From Prunus persica (taxonomy: Eukaryota; Streptophyta; Magnoliopsida; Rosales; Rosaceae), in contig NC_034009.1 of NCBI RefSeq assembly GCF_000346465.2, positions 524,017 through 588,016 of the forward strand: 64,000 nt of DNA, written 5' to 3'. Made by a program: the position numbers and the translations under genes. Shown here piece by piece: positions 51,101 through 63,302 of this stretch. The first letter of the stretch is position 1; every line of letters starts with the position of its first letter. Under the pieces are notes generated by a model that worked only from the letters and a program-made list of their open reading frames with translations, had not been told where the DNA came from and did not search any database.

Positions 51101-54100
51101 GAATTACAGTAGAATTGATAGTTTCAAGGATGACAGGGCATTTCAAGAGTGACCTTCCCTGTTCCTTTGTAGAGCTGGGGAGTGTGGACCTAAAATTAGG
51201 TGAGTGTTGCACCAAAGAGGCACACATATAAATACTCAAAGTATAATTTCCAATCACAAAGGACAAACTGGATGCACCCAAATAATATAGAATGTTACGT
51301 GAAAGTGTCCAATAATATAATAATAATGATAATACTCGGTCTTTATACCTTGGTTGAAACCAATGGAGCTCTTTCACCAAGTATTCTTACGTCAGGTAGG
51401 TAACTAAAGTCTGAAGCGATTAAAGACATCTTTGGTAGCACGTCATGCAAAACTTCAAGCAGTTTCTGGATGTTCAAAGACAACATTATTGCTCGAATTC
51501 ATTAGAAAATAAAATAAATAAAATGAATTACCAAACATTTCCTCACCAAGCAACCAGTTGGCAGCCAACATCTTTGAGGTTTTGGAAAGACTTTAGACCA
51601 AACACTTTTTGCTTTTAGTATTGCACTGCTTTGAGAATCATGTTTTTTGTCCAAATTGATGATCTCAACACATCGTTTAATTAGTGAGTCTTGCAATGGC
51701 TTATACAATTCAGACAGTGTTTCCCTATTAGCAAAAACCTTAATCAGTAAAACTGAAATCATGTTCCCACAGTGAACAGTTCAATGAACAAAATGATGGA
51801 GTAGAAATGTATTTCAGGTGCTAAATATGCTGATTTCAAAATAAACTTGAGCATAAGTATTTTATGTGCCACCTCTAATCCGATATTTGCATGTTATCAC
51901 ATACCACATCGGAAGCATCCTGTTTAACTCATTAGTCATAGTTGTAAAGATATTGACTTACTTGAGTTGGAAACACTTTCTTTTTTAAAACAAGCAAATA
52001 AATTATCACAAGCTACTTCAACCTCCAGTTATACTAGAATGAGTAAACATAATAACCAATATGAAAAATCAGCAAATGCTGTCATACCCCACAATTTTCC
52101 AAAGATAACAGATGAGACACAATGATGGTATTGGAGAATGAAAGATGTCAGTCCCCAAGGTAAAATAAAACTGTAGCAGAATATAAATCTTGACCCAATG
52201 AGCCTCCATATATTTTCTGTCTACAGTAACTCTACCATCCTCAGCCGGGAAAAAGAAAACTTCAAATTTTCAGGGTTTAGCCCAAGAATAATACAGATAT
52301 TGATGTATACTCCATTGACAATAACTTTAGAAAAATGGTTGCAGGCTGAACAATCACTTTAACAAAGAGTGATCTTGAAAAAACACATTTGTACTCAATC
52401 AGTGCGCGAACGTTTAGATAGAAATACAGCCAGACTTTATGGATACTGCTGCAAGATGTTGCTTACCTATCCTGTTGCTTCTCTACCCATACTTCCATCC
52501 ATGGGGAAACTTGATTTTCTGAGTAGATAAGATCATGTGGAAGATTATCAAGTACCTGTAAATATAAAGAGACAAATCTGACGATGTCGGACCACAAATT
52601 GATTCGCTGAAACTCATTTAGAGAAACAATAGAAACTTCCACGTAAGAATCTTTATCGTCCACTATTCTAATAGTACAATAAGTGAGCACAGGCACAATA
52701 GAGTCAATATAGGACAAAACATACCTCAAGCATTATTACCCAACATGGTTGTTGCTCCGCATCTCCTATCAAATAATAAAATATATATGAAATAAGACAT
52801 ACAAAACAGCTGCACTCTGAAAGTTCCGTATAAGACAAACTAAAGATAACGAAATATCTGAAAAGTCACAGACACCATACCCCATCCACTCCGGTCAGTA
52901 GCATCACGACATTCTACTCGAAACTTTGATAAGTGACTACGGACTTCTCCAACAGTTTCTCTTTGTATCTCAGCCAGCGAGGGACTGACTTCAACTGAGC
53001 TACAGTTTTACATGATTATAGTCAGCAAATATGCAGACACGCAACCAGAATATAAAAAATTTATGTTTCCAATTATTTCAGGTAATGATAATAAAATTTT
53101 GTAATGTTGAATACAAGTATTTAGTTAAAGCATCTGCACTATATTTAGGCATTTAATTGGCATGGCAAATGTAAACAAATGAGATGGTGGCAAAAGGAGT
53201 AGAAAAAGAGAATCGACGGGAAGAGAAATGTTATGTCATTTCATGGGTTTGTTGTGAATATAGACGATTATATTGCTCTTAATGTCAAAGGTGAAGTTAT
53301 CTTTCTAACTCTTTGCTCAGATTCCATCAAAATGCTCAAGGGCATTAACGGTCAGAAAAATAATGCTTCAATCACTTTTGACCATTTCCTCACTCCAGTG
53401 ACAGATCAAAATTGCAGGCATGATATAATGTCAGATGGATAGCTCAAATAAGGCACATCAAGTAAAACAAAGCTGTTGACAAATAGTTTCATGAGGTTTT
53501 ATCAGGGTCGCAGACATTAGGAGTATGGAATACTTATTCATGTTACATGGAGGTATAGTCAAGCACATACATGTAAGTCATATTGTTGTAAACTCTTGGC
53601 GGTGCATTCAGCATGATGTAATCCATAATTCCCTTTGCACAAGTTCCTGATCCACCACCAATTTCATATATCTGAGTGCACATTATAAAATGACAGATTA
53701 AATTGTAGCCTACTTGTATTAAACAAGTGGATGAGGAACATTTAAGGGCATGATTAATGTATCACCAAAATAAGAGTAACATAAATGAAAAAGATCAAAG
53801 ATCTGGTGCCTAGAAACATAAACAAAGAATTTTAAATTGTGTAAGTTGCAAGCAAACTACCATGTCCTGCCTACAATGCTAGATTGAAAAACAGAAGCAT
53901 TCACGGGACTTCATCTTGTAATCTAGAAACCAAAGTATTTAGGGAGATTACACATAGCGACAGAATCCTGTCTTTGATTGAAATTACTTACTCCAGCTTG
54001 ATTATATATAAACCATTAATTTGCATCACTTTACAAGAAAATCAAGAAATTCGTGATGTAAGCTTGAGGAAAAAATCTTGCAACTTATCACATCCAGCAA

Positions 54101-55365
54101 AAACAGAAAATCATCACTATTCCTCTATGACTGTAGTAAAAGATTGACTAGGCAGCTTTGAGGATATAACCTCACTTAGCTTCTTCTTTCATCTGAGGTA
54201 TCATCAATCATTTGTAGTACTCGGTCACTTATGGTTTTCAATTTGAACGGCTCAGTTTAAAGACTATAGACTCTTGGGAAAACAAAGCAATTATAGATTT
54301 TACAAGGAAAAATCACAAACAGAACTACATTCTTTCAGTTTCAAGAACAAAAGGGAAAGGAAGTACGCTTAATCAAGATACTACAGACATTAGTTAAAGC
54401 TCTAGAACATTATGCTTTTATTCATTGTTAGTCCAAACTTTTCTTTGGTGAAAGGAAAAACTGGACTCTCAATAAAAGCATCCAAAAAATTTACTACAAA
54501 TTTTTAGGTTTTATTTTTTGCCATATAAAACAAATGTGTGCATGCAACAATTAATAATCAGAATATGGTACTATCATATAAAAAATGAGATACGGAAATT
54601 TGATAAAATTATCAAATGTGCCCTAGACATTTACTAGAAGCAATATGCATTAAATCCGACAACATAAGCAAAATCTCAGTGATATGTCCACTGCCTGATC
54701 ATTAAAAAGAGGAAGCTTACCTTTAGGGGAACTGAAAGGTTAGCAGTACGCATTATGGCTTCAGCAATCCCGTGCGCATACCAAGGCTATAAAGAAAGTG
54801 AAACTTTTGAAATCACAAAGACATGCATTTGATGATGTAAGAAAAACGCCAATCTAAGTGGAGTTTGGGTTGGAAGATACAAAGTACCATTAAATATTAC
54901 TCTTTTTTTTGTGGTTACCACTGTAAATGCTGCTCATGCATTATGTAAAAACATGAAATACTATGACACAACATGTAAATGCTGCTTCTTAAGTTGTCAA
55001 ATGATACAAAGGTCACACCTTGCATATGAAGATATTAACTGTATATCAGGTTGCCTTCTGTTTAAAACTGGTAATCTTGTTTCTATTAGAATCATGTGTG
55101 GATTCAAAAATATACTTATATGTAAAGCATTATCCTGAAAGAAAAATGCAATACGTCATTTCACCTTGAAATCATGTATCATTATTGTGTCCTGCCTATG
55201 CGCTAGCCACCTGGTGTTTGTTTGGTTTCTCTTCCCTTTTTTCCTTTTTCCTTTATATCTTTCGTTTGCATGTTCATGTTTTAATTTTGTGCAGAAGGTG
55301 AAGCCTTTGAACTATGAATTCCCTATGGAAATTAGAATTTAAGTTTCTTAATGCAGAAAGCAGAC

Positions 55366-55416
<51 letters not shown>

Positions 55417-57138
55417 CCTTAAAAATTTCCACAGGAGTAAACCATGATACCTCACTTTCTTTGTAAATTTTATCCAAGTATTGCATATAACCTTTCCTAC
55501 CTATAATATGCGACAATTTCAGTATATATGCCCTTCCACAAATCTCCAGCTACTACAACAGATGGTTACTTTAAATTGAATCGGCTCATAAGCAATTGGT
55601 TCTAATTCTCCAAAGAAATGCTTTATATTATTTGCAAACACATGTTATTTATGATAACATCATTCAAAAGCGCCAATAATGCAATTTTGTTCATTTCAGA
55701 AATTGGGACAAATAAAAGACTATTGATAGGAAAACTAATTAATGTATGTATCATTTCAGCTACAAATTTAGACAAACTACTTACAAAGTTTAGTCAAACA
55801 GGAAAGTAATGTAATTACTAATCTTCACTTTCTATGTATTTTATTGCAAGTCATACTTGGGCAAAGGATATTACTTGCCAGCCTTTTCAGCCAGTCTAGA
55901 TTGGCAGATATGTCAAATACTGAAGAATACATTGATTAACTATTTAGAAACCAAGAAAACTAAACAAAGCTCTAAACCTAAGTGCTTGAGGATTGCCACC
56001 TTTTTTGAGGCTTGTGACTCGATCAAGGACTCAATACTAGGCAAAACACAGGCAACCATGATTTTTGCACCACCTACATCAAATTAGTATTTCTACCTCT
56101 TGTTTTCATAGCACCTTCTCATAGCGCCTTCAAAATCCAAATAAAAATCACCTAACAAGCTCATAAGTATAACTATGTGGAATATGAATTTCCTCATGCT
56201 GTCCTTTGTGCTATTACAAGCTTGAAATTTTAGCTTTCGTTGTACTTCCACTAGTCCATCTCAACATACTCAATTCAAATACACTTTTTTTTCTCAAACA
56301 TGGCACAACTTACAATACGCTGATGTTTTAAGGGTTTAGGGTTGATGTTGTAACGTGTAGCATAAACATCATAATAGCCCTACGAAATTTGAGTAACTAG
56401 CTGGTTAGAAATCCCAAAACCATGTTTCCTGTTTAACCCACCCCACTCTATTTCAAGAAAGCAGAATCCTTTAGGACTTGAGAAAGAGAGCTTATAGTCA
56501 CATTTTTTCAGTAAAATCGCTGTATGTTCCTTCCCATTATCATTCTTCCAACATAGTTCATGCATAATCACATAAATGAATCAAACCACTTAAAACTTAT
56601 ACTAAATTCATTAAAAAAATAATGGTTAACATGCTTGAAATATCTGAATTATGACATGCAACTAATAAAAAAATTAAGCTAGATACCTTCAAGCTGATTG
56701 AACTTAATTGCTCTGGGAAGCACTCCAACCGATTTCGATCTTTGAGAGAAATACCCATGTTTCGGATCGTATAATGCAGAATGAATGAAATCACGAACCT
56801 GCCCAATTGAAGTTATAAGCTTTTTTATTTATCCCAGCAGAGCAGACCCATTCTCTTGAATTGCATAAAGTAATGAATAGAAATTGAAAATGACACAGAA
56901 TGTGTGTGAAATCCTTACAAGAATCGGCTTGTCACCGACAATGTGTGTGGAGAAAAGGGATCCAAATGGAGCTCCCCAGAGTTCACATGGATTCACTGTA
57001 CAGACATTCATTTTATTGTAACTTAGAGAGAAAGAAGGTACAGTCGCATAGTGGTGAGAGAGAGAGAAAGAGAGTACCTTTGGGCTTGTGGAAGAGCAAA
57101 GGAAGATTTTTGGGACGAAGGGCACGACACAGCATCAT
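48118..57138 (-). CDS. NDUFAF7: NDUFAF7/MidA-type protein arginine methyltransferase, mitochondrial complex I assembly factor
   Basis: Family members (DUF185/SAM_MT; PF02636) methylate an arginine of the NDUFS2 subunit during complex I assembly. Fourteen exons in gene order: 57078-57138, 56919-56995, 56687-56798, 55418-55500, 54721-54786, 53571-53671, 52881-52999, 52725-52765, 52467-52555, 51547-51724, 51349-51465, 50482-50526, 48707-48835, 48118-48252; 450 aa. The basic N-terminus (MMLCRALRPKNLPLLFHKPK) suits mitochondrial import. YDPKHGYFSQR is the family's early signature. The SAM site is IYEIGGGSGTCAKGIMDYI (~135). EVLDNLPHDLIY corresponds to the conserved NE/D-LP region. Introns carry a MITE, a 97-bp duplication and a GA microsatellite. 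The upstream DNA holds the palindrome array. Confidence 0.93.
48844..49040. repeat. 97-bp tandem duplication ending in AAC/AAT repeats, NDUFAF7 intron 12
   Basis: AAACCAAAATCATAA starts at 48844 and 48941. Each copy runs through TTTCATAAAAAGCTGGTCACC and a TAGTAGTAATGAT stretch into trinucleotide (AAC)n, the second also into (AAT)n up to ~49070. The first copy abuts the acceptor of exon 13 (exon starts at 48835 on the minus strand). Confidence 0.88.
49894..50285. mobile_element. MITE-like foldback in NDUFAF7 intron 12 (family copy B)
   Basis: The left end has TTGAGGGATCCCTCAAATAAG, itself palindromic, then CTTATTTGAGGGG. The right end has CCCTCAAATAAAATTATTTG and again GAGGGATCCCTCAA, flanked by a (TA)n run. 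Subterminal CCAAACCGTCC and GATGGTTTGGAT are inverted counterparts. Related to copy A at 18851-19197. No coding capacity. Confidence 0.72.
55369..55412 (-). repeat. (GA)n microsatellite touching the NDUFAF7 exon 4 donor
   Basis: About 20 GA units (TC on the gene strand). The donor reads GTAATC and the TC run starts at the sixth intron base, so repeat-length variation sits next to the U1-binding site. Confidence 0.9.
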
Positions 57139-57150
57139 AACCAGGTGATG

Positions 57151-57260
57151 GTTTTTGTGGGAAATCCGCTTAAACCCTTAACCCGTCTACAGCCAAAATG
57201 GGGGATCAACGTCGTGTGATATTTTTGTGGGAAAGCTGCTTAAACCCGAACCGGATAGTA
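57151..57260. repeat. 80-bp direct repeat next to the NDUFAF7 start
   Basis: TTTTTGTGGGAAATCCGCTTAAACCC at 57152 recurs as TTTTTGTGGGAAAGCTGCTTAAACCC at 57232. The first copy lies about 14 bp upstream of the ATG in gene orientation, and the second leads into the palindrome array. Confidence 0.85.
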
Positions 57261-58010
57261 TAGCCGGTCGGCTGTACAAATTTTTAATCATAAAAAAGCA
57301 GTATCGCCGCGCGGCTATACTATTTATAAAAAACAAAAAAAGGGCCCTCCTGGCGCTAGAGCCCATTTTGCCACGTGTCTAAAATAGTATAGCCGCACGG
57401 CAATACTATTTTTTAATAATAAAAACCTTTCTGTAGCCGCACGATTTTTATTATTAACCATCCGAGTATAGCCGTCCGGCTATACTATTTATAATAAAAA
57501 GGAGTACAAGCCACGTGTCAAAACAGTACAGCCATGTGGCTATACTATTTTTAATAATCAAAACAGTACACCCATGCGGCTATCCGATTTATATAAAAAA
57601 AGGAGGGCACGCCTGGCGCTAGCGCCGATTTGGTCGCATGTCAAAAATAGTATAGCCGCCCGGCTATACTATTTTTTAATAAAAACGTACTGTAGCCACA
57701 GGATTTTTATTATTAAAAAATTCCAGTATAGCCGACCGGCCATACTATTTATAATTAAAAAGGGAGTACTGCCACGTGTCAAAACAGTATAGCCGACCGG
57801 CTATACTGTTTTTATAATTAAAACGTAGTATAGCCGCACAGCCATACGCTTTTTTGTAATAAAAAAACGTGGTATAGCCGATCGGCTATACTATTTATAT
57901 TGAAAAAAAAAAAAGGAGGACCCGCCTTGCGCTAGCGCTGCTTGAGCATGTTAAAAACAGTATAGCCGGCTATACTGTTTTTTATAATTAGAAAACGCAG
58001 TATAGCCCTT
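57257..58010. repeat. Array of 22-bp palindromes with a higher-order repeat, upstream of NDUFAF7
   Basis: Palindromes of the form AGTATAGCCG-NN-CGGCTATACT lie at 57257, 57300, 57386, 57465, 57525, 57565, 57649, 57725, 57786, 57827, 57871 and 57959. Half-copies lie near 57431, 57690 and 57999. The centre NN varies (GT, CG, CA, TC, TG, CC, AC, AT), and the last copy has none. Spacers are AT-rich (TATTTATAATAAAAA). Two further boxes recur: CTGGCGCTAGCGCC-like at ~57350, 57612 and 57924, and GCCACGTGTC at 57370, 57510 and 57771. The stretch from 57421 repeats from 57681, a 260-bp period. No coding frame. The origin may be a transposon-derived satellite. Confidence 0.9.
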
Positions 58011-58019
58011 TCTTTACAG

Positions 58020-61000
58020 TATGTGCAATTCTCTCAAGGATTGCATGATATAACTTGAATAGGTACACTTAAAATATTGTTGAAGTATTTTTTGGTTGCA
58101 TTTAATATGTATTTGTTATATGTTAAGTTTATTGAAAATTAGTCAATGAAGTTATGAACTAGTGTGATTTATATGATTTAATGTATACTTCTATTTATAA
58201 AAAGACTATAGAAATGGTAAGTACAAAATATTGATCATTAGATTTTAGCTAACAACTTTAGCTAGCCCACCCGTTAAAAAATTCATGGTTCTGCCCTTGG
58301 CTTTCAATCAAAGACATCTGTCTCTCTATGCTATTTTGGTCTGCCAAGCCTCCTTGGTATCAATTGCCAAATGACTCCTTCAATTGAAGGCCATTTTGGT
58401 TACTCTTTTGCACAACGTTGGTCATTCTGATCCATTAGCAGCCCAGTTCTGATCCTATACTTGATTGCCACTCAATTCCTTTGTGTTGTATTGAATCAGA
58501 ATTGATACAAGGTGGTGGCAATCCTGAGTTCTGATCAATTTGTTCATCTCGTATTTCATTGTTTACTGTTTTATGTACTTTTGTTGCCCTTTATCTTTTG
58601 TATTAGAGAAATATGAAGTCCTTAGTTGTCTTAAGGCATAGAAAAGAATCTCAATTGAATTGTTTACCATTCAGTTCACAATCGTTTGATTGAAGTTAGT
58701 TTACTTGGTGCGCAAGTCTTTTATTTATATTTCCCGTCTATTAGAATTAGGTTAATTGCTAATAATGGAATGCTCGCAACTCACATTCTCTATAAAGCCT
58801 ACTCCAAGTCTTTGTTCATTTTTCAAGGTCAACAATATTGAAGAAGGAAATAAAGGTAGAGGTGAATAATTTTTCATTTTGGAGGGATTAGGAGGGATTA
58901 GTTATAAGGAGTTGTTATCCTACCATTTTGTGGGGATTAGATGAGATTAGTTTTCTTCATGAGTAATCCATACATTCAACTTAGTCCAAAAAAATTCATT
59001 TCTAGCATAACACATGCTTTGAATATAAGGAGTTATTCAATTCAATCCAATACTAGGCACCAAACGAGATCACGTTTGCAGGATAGTTGAGTTTGACAGA
59101 ATAAATTTTATCTTCTTTTAATTGTACCCGAATTTTGATTTGACGAAGTCTCATGGTGGTGGGAGTGGAAATGGTCCAGAGAGGCTGAAGTTGTTAGAGT
59201 GGTCCTAATTAACTCTAATTGGTTGACTAAGACTTAACCATAACTCGATCGAGTCTCAAGCCAAGGCTTCTCCACAAGCATCTAAGTTTTGCTTTCCATA
59301 AGGAATAAGAAGAGAGAGAAGAAAGCAACTACCATTCATTCATTGATGTTGTCGTATTCTTGACAACAACATCTGCCCAAGCATCTCATCTGGTGGACTC
59401 CTTAATCAGGTCACACATATACAATCCCTGTAATTTAAGCAATGCTTAATTATAGTATACAATTGGGTCAACCAAACAACTACATATAATATTGACATGA
59501 AGATACAAACAAGATTCACTTATGTGATTAATTAAATTATGCTTCTTATATACATTCAACTAGGGTATTTTGCAAAGTCAGAATTTGACATCCACTACAC
59601 GAATACTAGAACTGGAATTTAGGATATTTCCTATTGAGAAGGGGCGATAATATACTAAATACACACACACTATACATATGCTATGGCTCAAATCCAAGAC
59701 CTTGCCTGAGGGAGCAATTGCTCCAAATCACTACATTAGCGGTTTAAATTTTGAAAAAAGATATAAAAACATGTACACATATTTCCACAATAGATTTAAA
59801 AAGCTTATATTTGTAAGGTCATATAGCATTGTTATGTCAATGTCATTGCAATGATACACCAATTGCAGCTGTGAATGCAAGGTGGAAAAGAGATGGTGCT
59901 GTGAATAACATTTGCAACCCCACCTCCTCGCAATCACCATGATTGGAAATTTGCAATACATTTTTGTACGAAAGCTCATATATTGTTATGGTTATTTGTT
60001 AGCTTGCTGTTGTCCAATATATATTTGTATGTTTCTCGCAAATTCCCAATCAGTGGTTATTAGCAGCCACTAGCTAGCTACAAGCCAACTGCAAGTACAT
60101 GGAGATGGAGGGGTCCAGAGACTCGCCGCCCTTGTTTCGCTGGCCTCCTACTTTCCAAGTAGATTTGTTCGAAAATTAATTTCATCTTTCCAACCACAAA
60201 AATAAAATTAAAAGTTAAAACAATAAATAATTTTTGAGAAACTAATATAGTAGTAGCAGACTCTTCCTCATATACGTATTTGGTTTAATCATTTTCCTTA
60301 TCGTGCTTTACATAAGCTAAAATTTGATTTGATTTTTTTTAATTTTAAGATCTGTCGAGGATCTTCGTTAATTTGTAATTTTCTTTGTTTTATATAGGCT
60401 AGATTTTTAGAAACACTATTTTGTAAATGAGGCTATGAAGAATTGCGCACTTCGTGGGCGTGAAATGTCTTATTCCAATATCCCACTCGTTAGGCAATAG
60501 TCCCCCCCAATGATACTAACTTGTCAATATTGGGATGACAAGCAATTGTTTCTAAAGTGAACAATATACTTTTTATGTGTTAATTTTTTGTCTCTTTATT
60601 TTTTCTGGACATTGTGTGTTCAATTTGGTAAGGATTAAGACTCAACGACTCAAAACATTGAAAGATTCTAAGCTTTTTGTATTTGAGTTGAACAATAAAG
60701 TAGCTCAAGGTCAGCTCGGTTTATTTGCAAATTCGGTTTCTTGATTAGAGTGCAAACAAAATAATCAATTGTAAATATTTAGCAGCATAAAAAGAAAAAA
60801 ATAGCTTGTTTGGTTTGAGTTTTTGTTTATTTATTTATTTATACAAAGTAGTTTCGAAAAGAGATATTATTTTATATAAAAGAGAAATAAGTTTTTTTTT
60901 TTAGTTATTAAAAAGAAAGGAATACAACACGAGAAATATGTTAACTTAAATTTTTATTTTTTTTAAAGTTTCTTTTAATAGTATAATGCTCTTAAAAATT

Positions 61001-62200
61001 AAGAACCGATATAAAATTGCTTTATCTTCTTCTTGTGGGGGATCACATTAAAAAATATAACCAATGCTTTGAAAGTGGGTAGGAGGTGATGATAAGCAAA
61101 AGACACTTAGGCTAGCATCCACTTGTCTTGACCCATAACTATCAAATTATCAATGCAAGCAAATAAACAAATGATACGTTCGGTAAGATGGAATGGGAGT
61201 TGGTGATCACACTAATAATACATTTTTCATCTTACTTTAATGTAACAAGACCAATATAATTATAGCAATCCTATATTTTTAGACCACATTAATGAAGCAT
61301 ATTATATAGCAGTTTATGTGTGTATTACTAACAAATTATTGCAGGCCTACATTCTAAGTTGTTAATGCAAATGAGGCCCGAGCATATTCAAACTCTAATT
61401 TTGAGTGTGGGTAAATACTCTCAATCATTGTAGCTACAAATTCTTATTTTATATCTAAATTTTATTAATTACACTCGATCGAACGGAAAATTCTACAATG
61501 GGCGTGCTAGAAGCTGTCACTTTGAAAGGACCGGAAAACACGGCGGCATAGGAACCACAGAACCCCCTACTACTTTCTAAAGTTTCTATTATTTTTCAAG
61601 AAACACAAAACAAAATATGAAAACAAAACCTCATAGGCCAACTGTCATTAGTTTGCAAGTAAAACAGTGATTTGGAGAAATTTTTAGTTGTAATCGATTA
61701 TATACAATTATATGTTTATTTCTCTTTAAAGAGATAAAAAGAAAAAAACTGAAAATCATAGGCACCCAAAAGCAAAATGATCTAGGGTTCAAAGTAATGA
61801 GATTCAATTTCAATTTTTTGGGTAGAGTGTCCAATGCAGAATTAGAAACACCACTAGATATTTCATTGTAACCATTGACCCATCCAAGTACAATTTTTTC
61901 AATAGTCTATTATTTGGCCCCTGTATTTTTTATATATTATATTATGGAAGACACTTGTTTTGTTTTTGTTTTATAGAGGATGGAAGGCATATCGACACTT
62001 GCTTTCAACATAAAAAAGAAGTCAGGTTTCTTAAAGAGCAAGAGAAATTTTAAGATCAAAGACTTATTTAAAAGGTGTTCTTATTTAGAAGGATTTTAAA
62101 GATGTGAGGAGACATCACAATTCACAATATCTTTTATAAAATCGAAACATAGATGTAAAACATTTGAATATCCAATAGAAAATTGGGGGAAAAAACTATA
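58020..62200. other. Intergenic region between NDUFAF7 (5' side) and PHL2-like gene
   Basis: AT-rich with no recognised gene. A stretch at about 58890-59065 ends AATCCAATACTAGGCACCAAACG and has AGTAATCC-like inverted parts, so it may be a decayed DNA transposon. A short hairpin GATGTTGT...ACAACAACATC lies at ~59344-59372. Nothing else is clearly structured. Confidence 0.5.
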
Positions 62201-62507
62201 AAAAGCACAGAAGTATCACATGCCAACCAAGGACTGCTACACGTTGCCTCTCCGAATAGCAATTTTCAGCAGACAAAACAGAGAGAAAGTAAAATATACA
62301 AGAAAGAAAGCAGAGAGACAGAGACACAACAAGATATCGCTGTCTAAGGCCCTAAGCTGAGCTCAGCCTCGCATGCCTTAGAGTTGTACTCATATTCTCT
62401 CTCCCACACTCAAAGTTCTCACAGCACAGACCCATTTCTCCAAACTCACTGATATATCTTCTGCTCTTCTTCTCTGCATTTTCGGGGCTCCGAGCCCCGA
62501 GTCCCAG

Positions 62508-62603
62508 GTACCCATTTTGCCAAACGGGTCTGCATACATTCCTGGGTCGTAAATTCACTCACTTTCTGAAGAAATTTTTTGTGGGCTTTTTTTTATTTTT
62601 CAG
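62508..62603 (+). other. Probable 5' UTR intron of the PHL2-like gene
   Basis: GTCCCAG|GTACCC gives a donor at 62508, and TTATTTTTCAG gives an acceptor at about 62603, 14 bp before the ATG. Both sites are good and the ~96-bp length is normal. Removal is inferred, not shown. Confidence 0.6.
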
Positions 62604-62616
62604 GAGAAGTTTGAGA

Positions 62617-62815
62617 ATGTACTCTGCTATTCATTCTCTTCCTATGGATGGGAGTATTTGTGGGCATGGAGAGTTCAGTGGATCGTTGGACGGCACGAAC
62701 CTGCCCGGCGATGCTTGCTTGGTTCTGACTACGGATCCAAAGCCCCGGCTGAGGTGGACTGCGGAGCTCCATGAGAGGTTTGTGGATGCTGTGACTCAAC
62801 TTGGTGGCCCTGACA
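62617..62815 (+). CDS. PHL2: MYB-CC (GARP) transcription factor, PHL2-like, first coding exon
   Basis: Members of this family act with PHR1 in the phosphate-starvation response. The 66-residue exon begins MYSAIHSLPMDGS and carries the first half of the GARP/MYB DNA-binding domain (KPRLRWTAELHERFVDAVTQ, then LGGPD). It ends at a GTGAGT donor. The next exon, expected to continue ATPKTIMR-type sequence, is not found before the right edge, so the first intron is at least 1.18 kb; it contains a Copia fragment. A long 5' leader with a probable intron precedes it. The adjacent pectinesterase and FAMA genes support PHL2 over its paralogues. Confidence 0.85.
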
Positions 62816-63302
62816 GTGAGTATTTGGTTCTTTACTTGCTGTGATTTAAATTCTTGGTTTTTTATGTTGTTTGGTGCTCTAGTTTCTCCCCCAAGAGCAT
62901 TTTATGTGTTTGTCTTGGTTGTGTGGCGCTGCGCTGCAGCTTGTATCTGGTTTAATTTCTGGGTTGTATGTTGCTCTAAATTGTCTTCTGGTTGTTGGGT
63001 TTTGTCCTTTTATCTATTGGTGCTGTTGAATGTGTCTCTTTGTTGTGTGACCTTTATTGTGGCAAGGGATATCATAGATGCTTAGGGAATATTTCTTTTA
63101 TTTTAAAAAAAAGTTTGAAAATTTACTTCCCTCCAATGACTTTATCATGTTTGTCTTATGATTTTTCACGAATTTAGTGTCATGCTGAATTACAGTGACT
63201 TATGGGGGTGTTCTTACCCTTCTTTGTTTGGATTTTGTTGTTGTTAGGGGAGGGTGGGTGGGAAGGGAGATTGTAATAAAAATTCACTGTCAATTAAACA
63301 GA

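Noticed and set aside
57257..58010. CRISPR-like array reading of the palindromes
   Set aside because: Repeats are regular, but the spacers are AT-rich and similar to each other, the copies vary, and this is plant nuclear DNA. It is not CRISPR.
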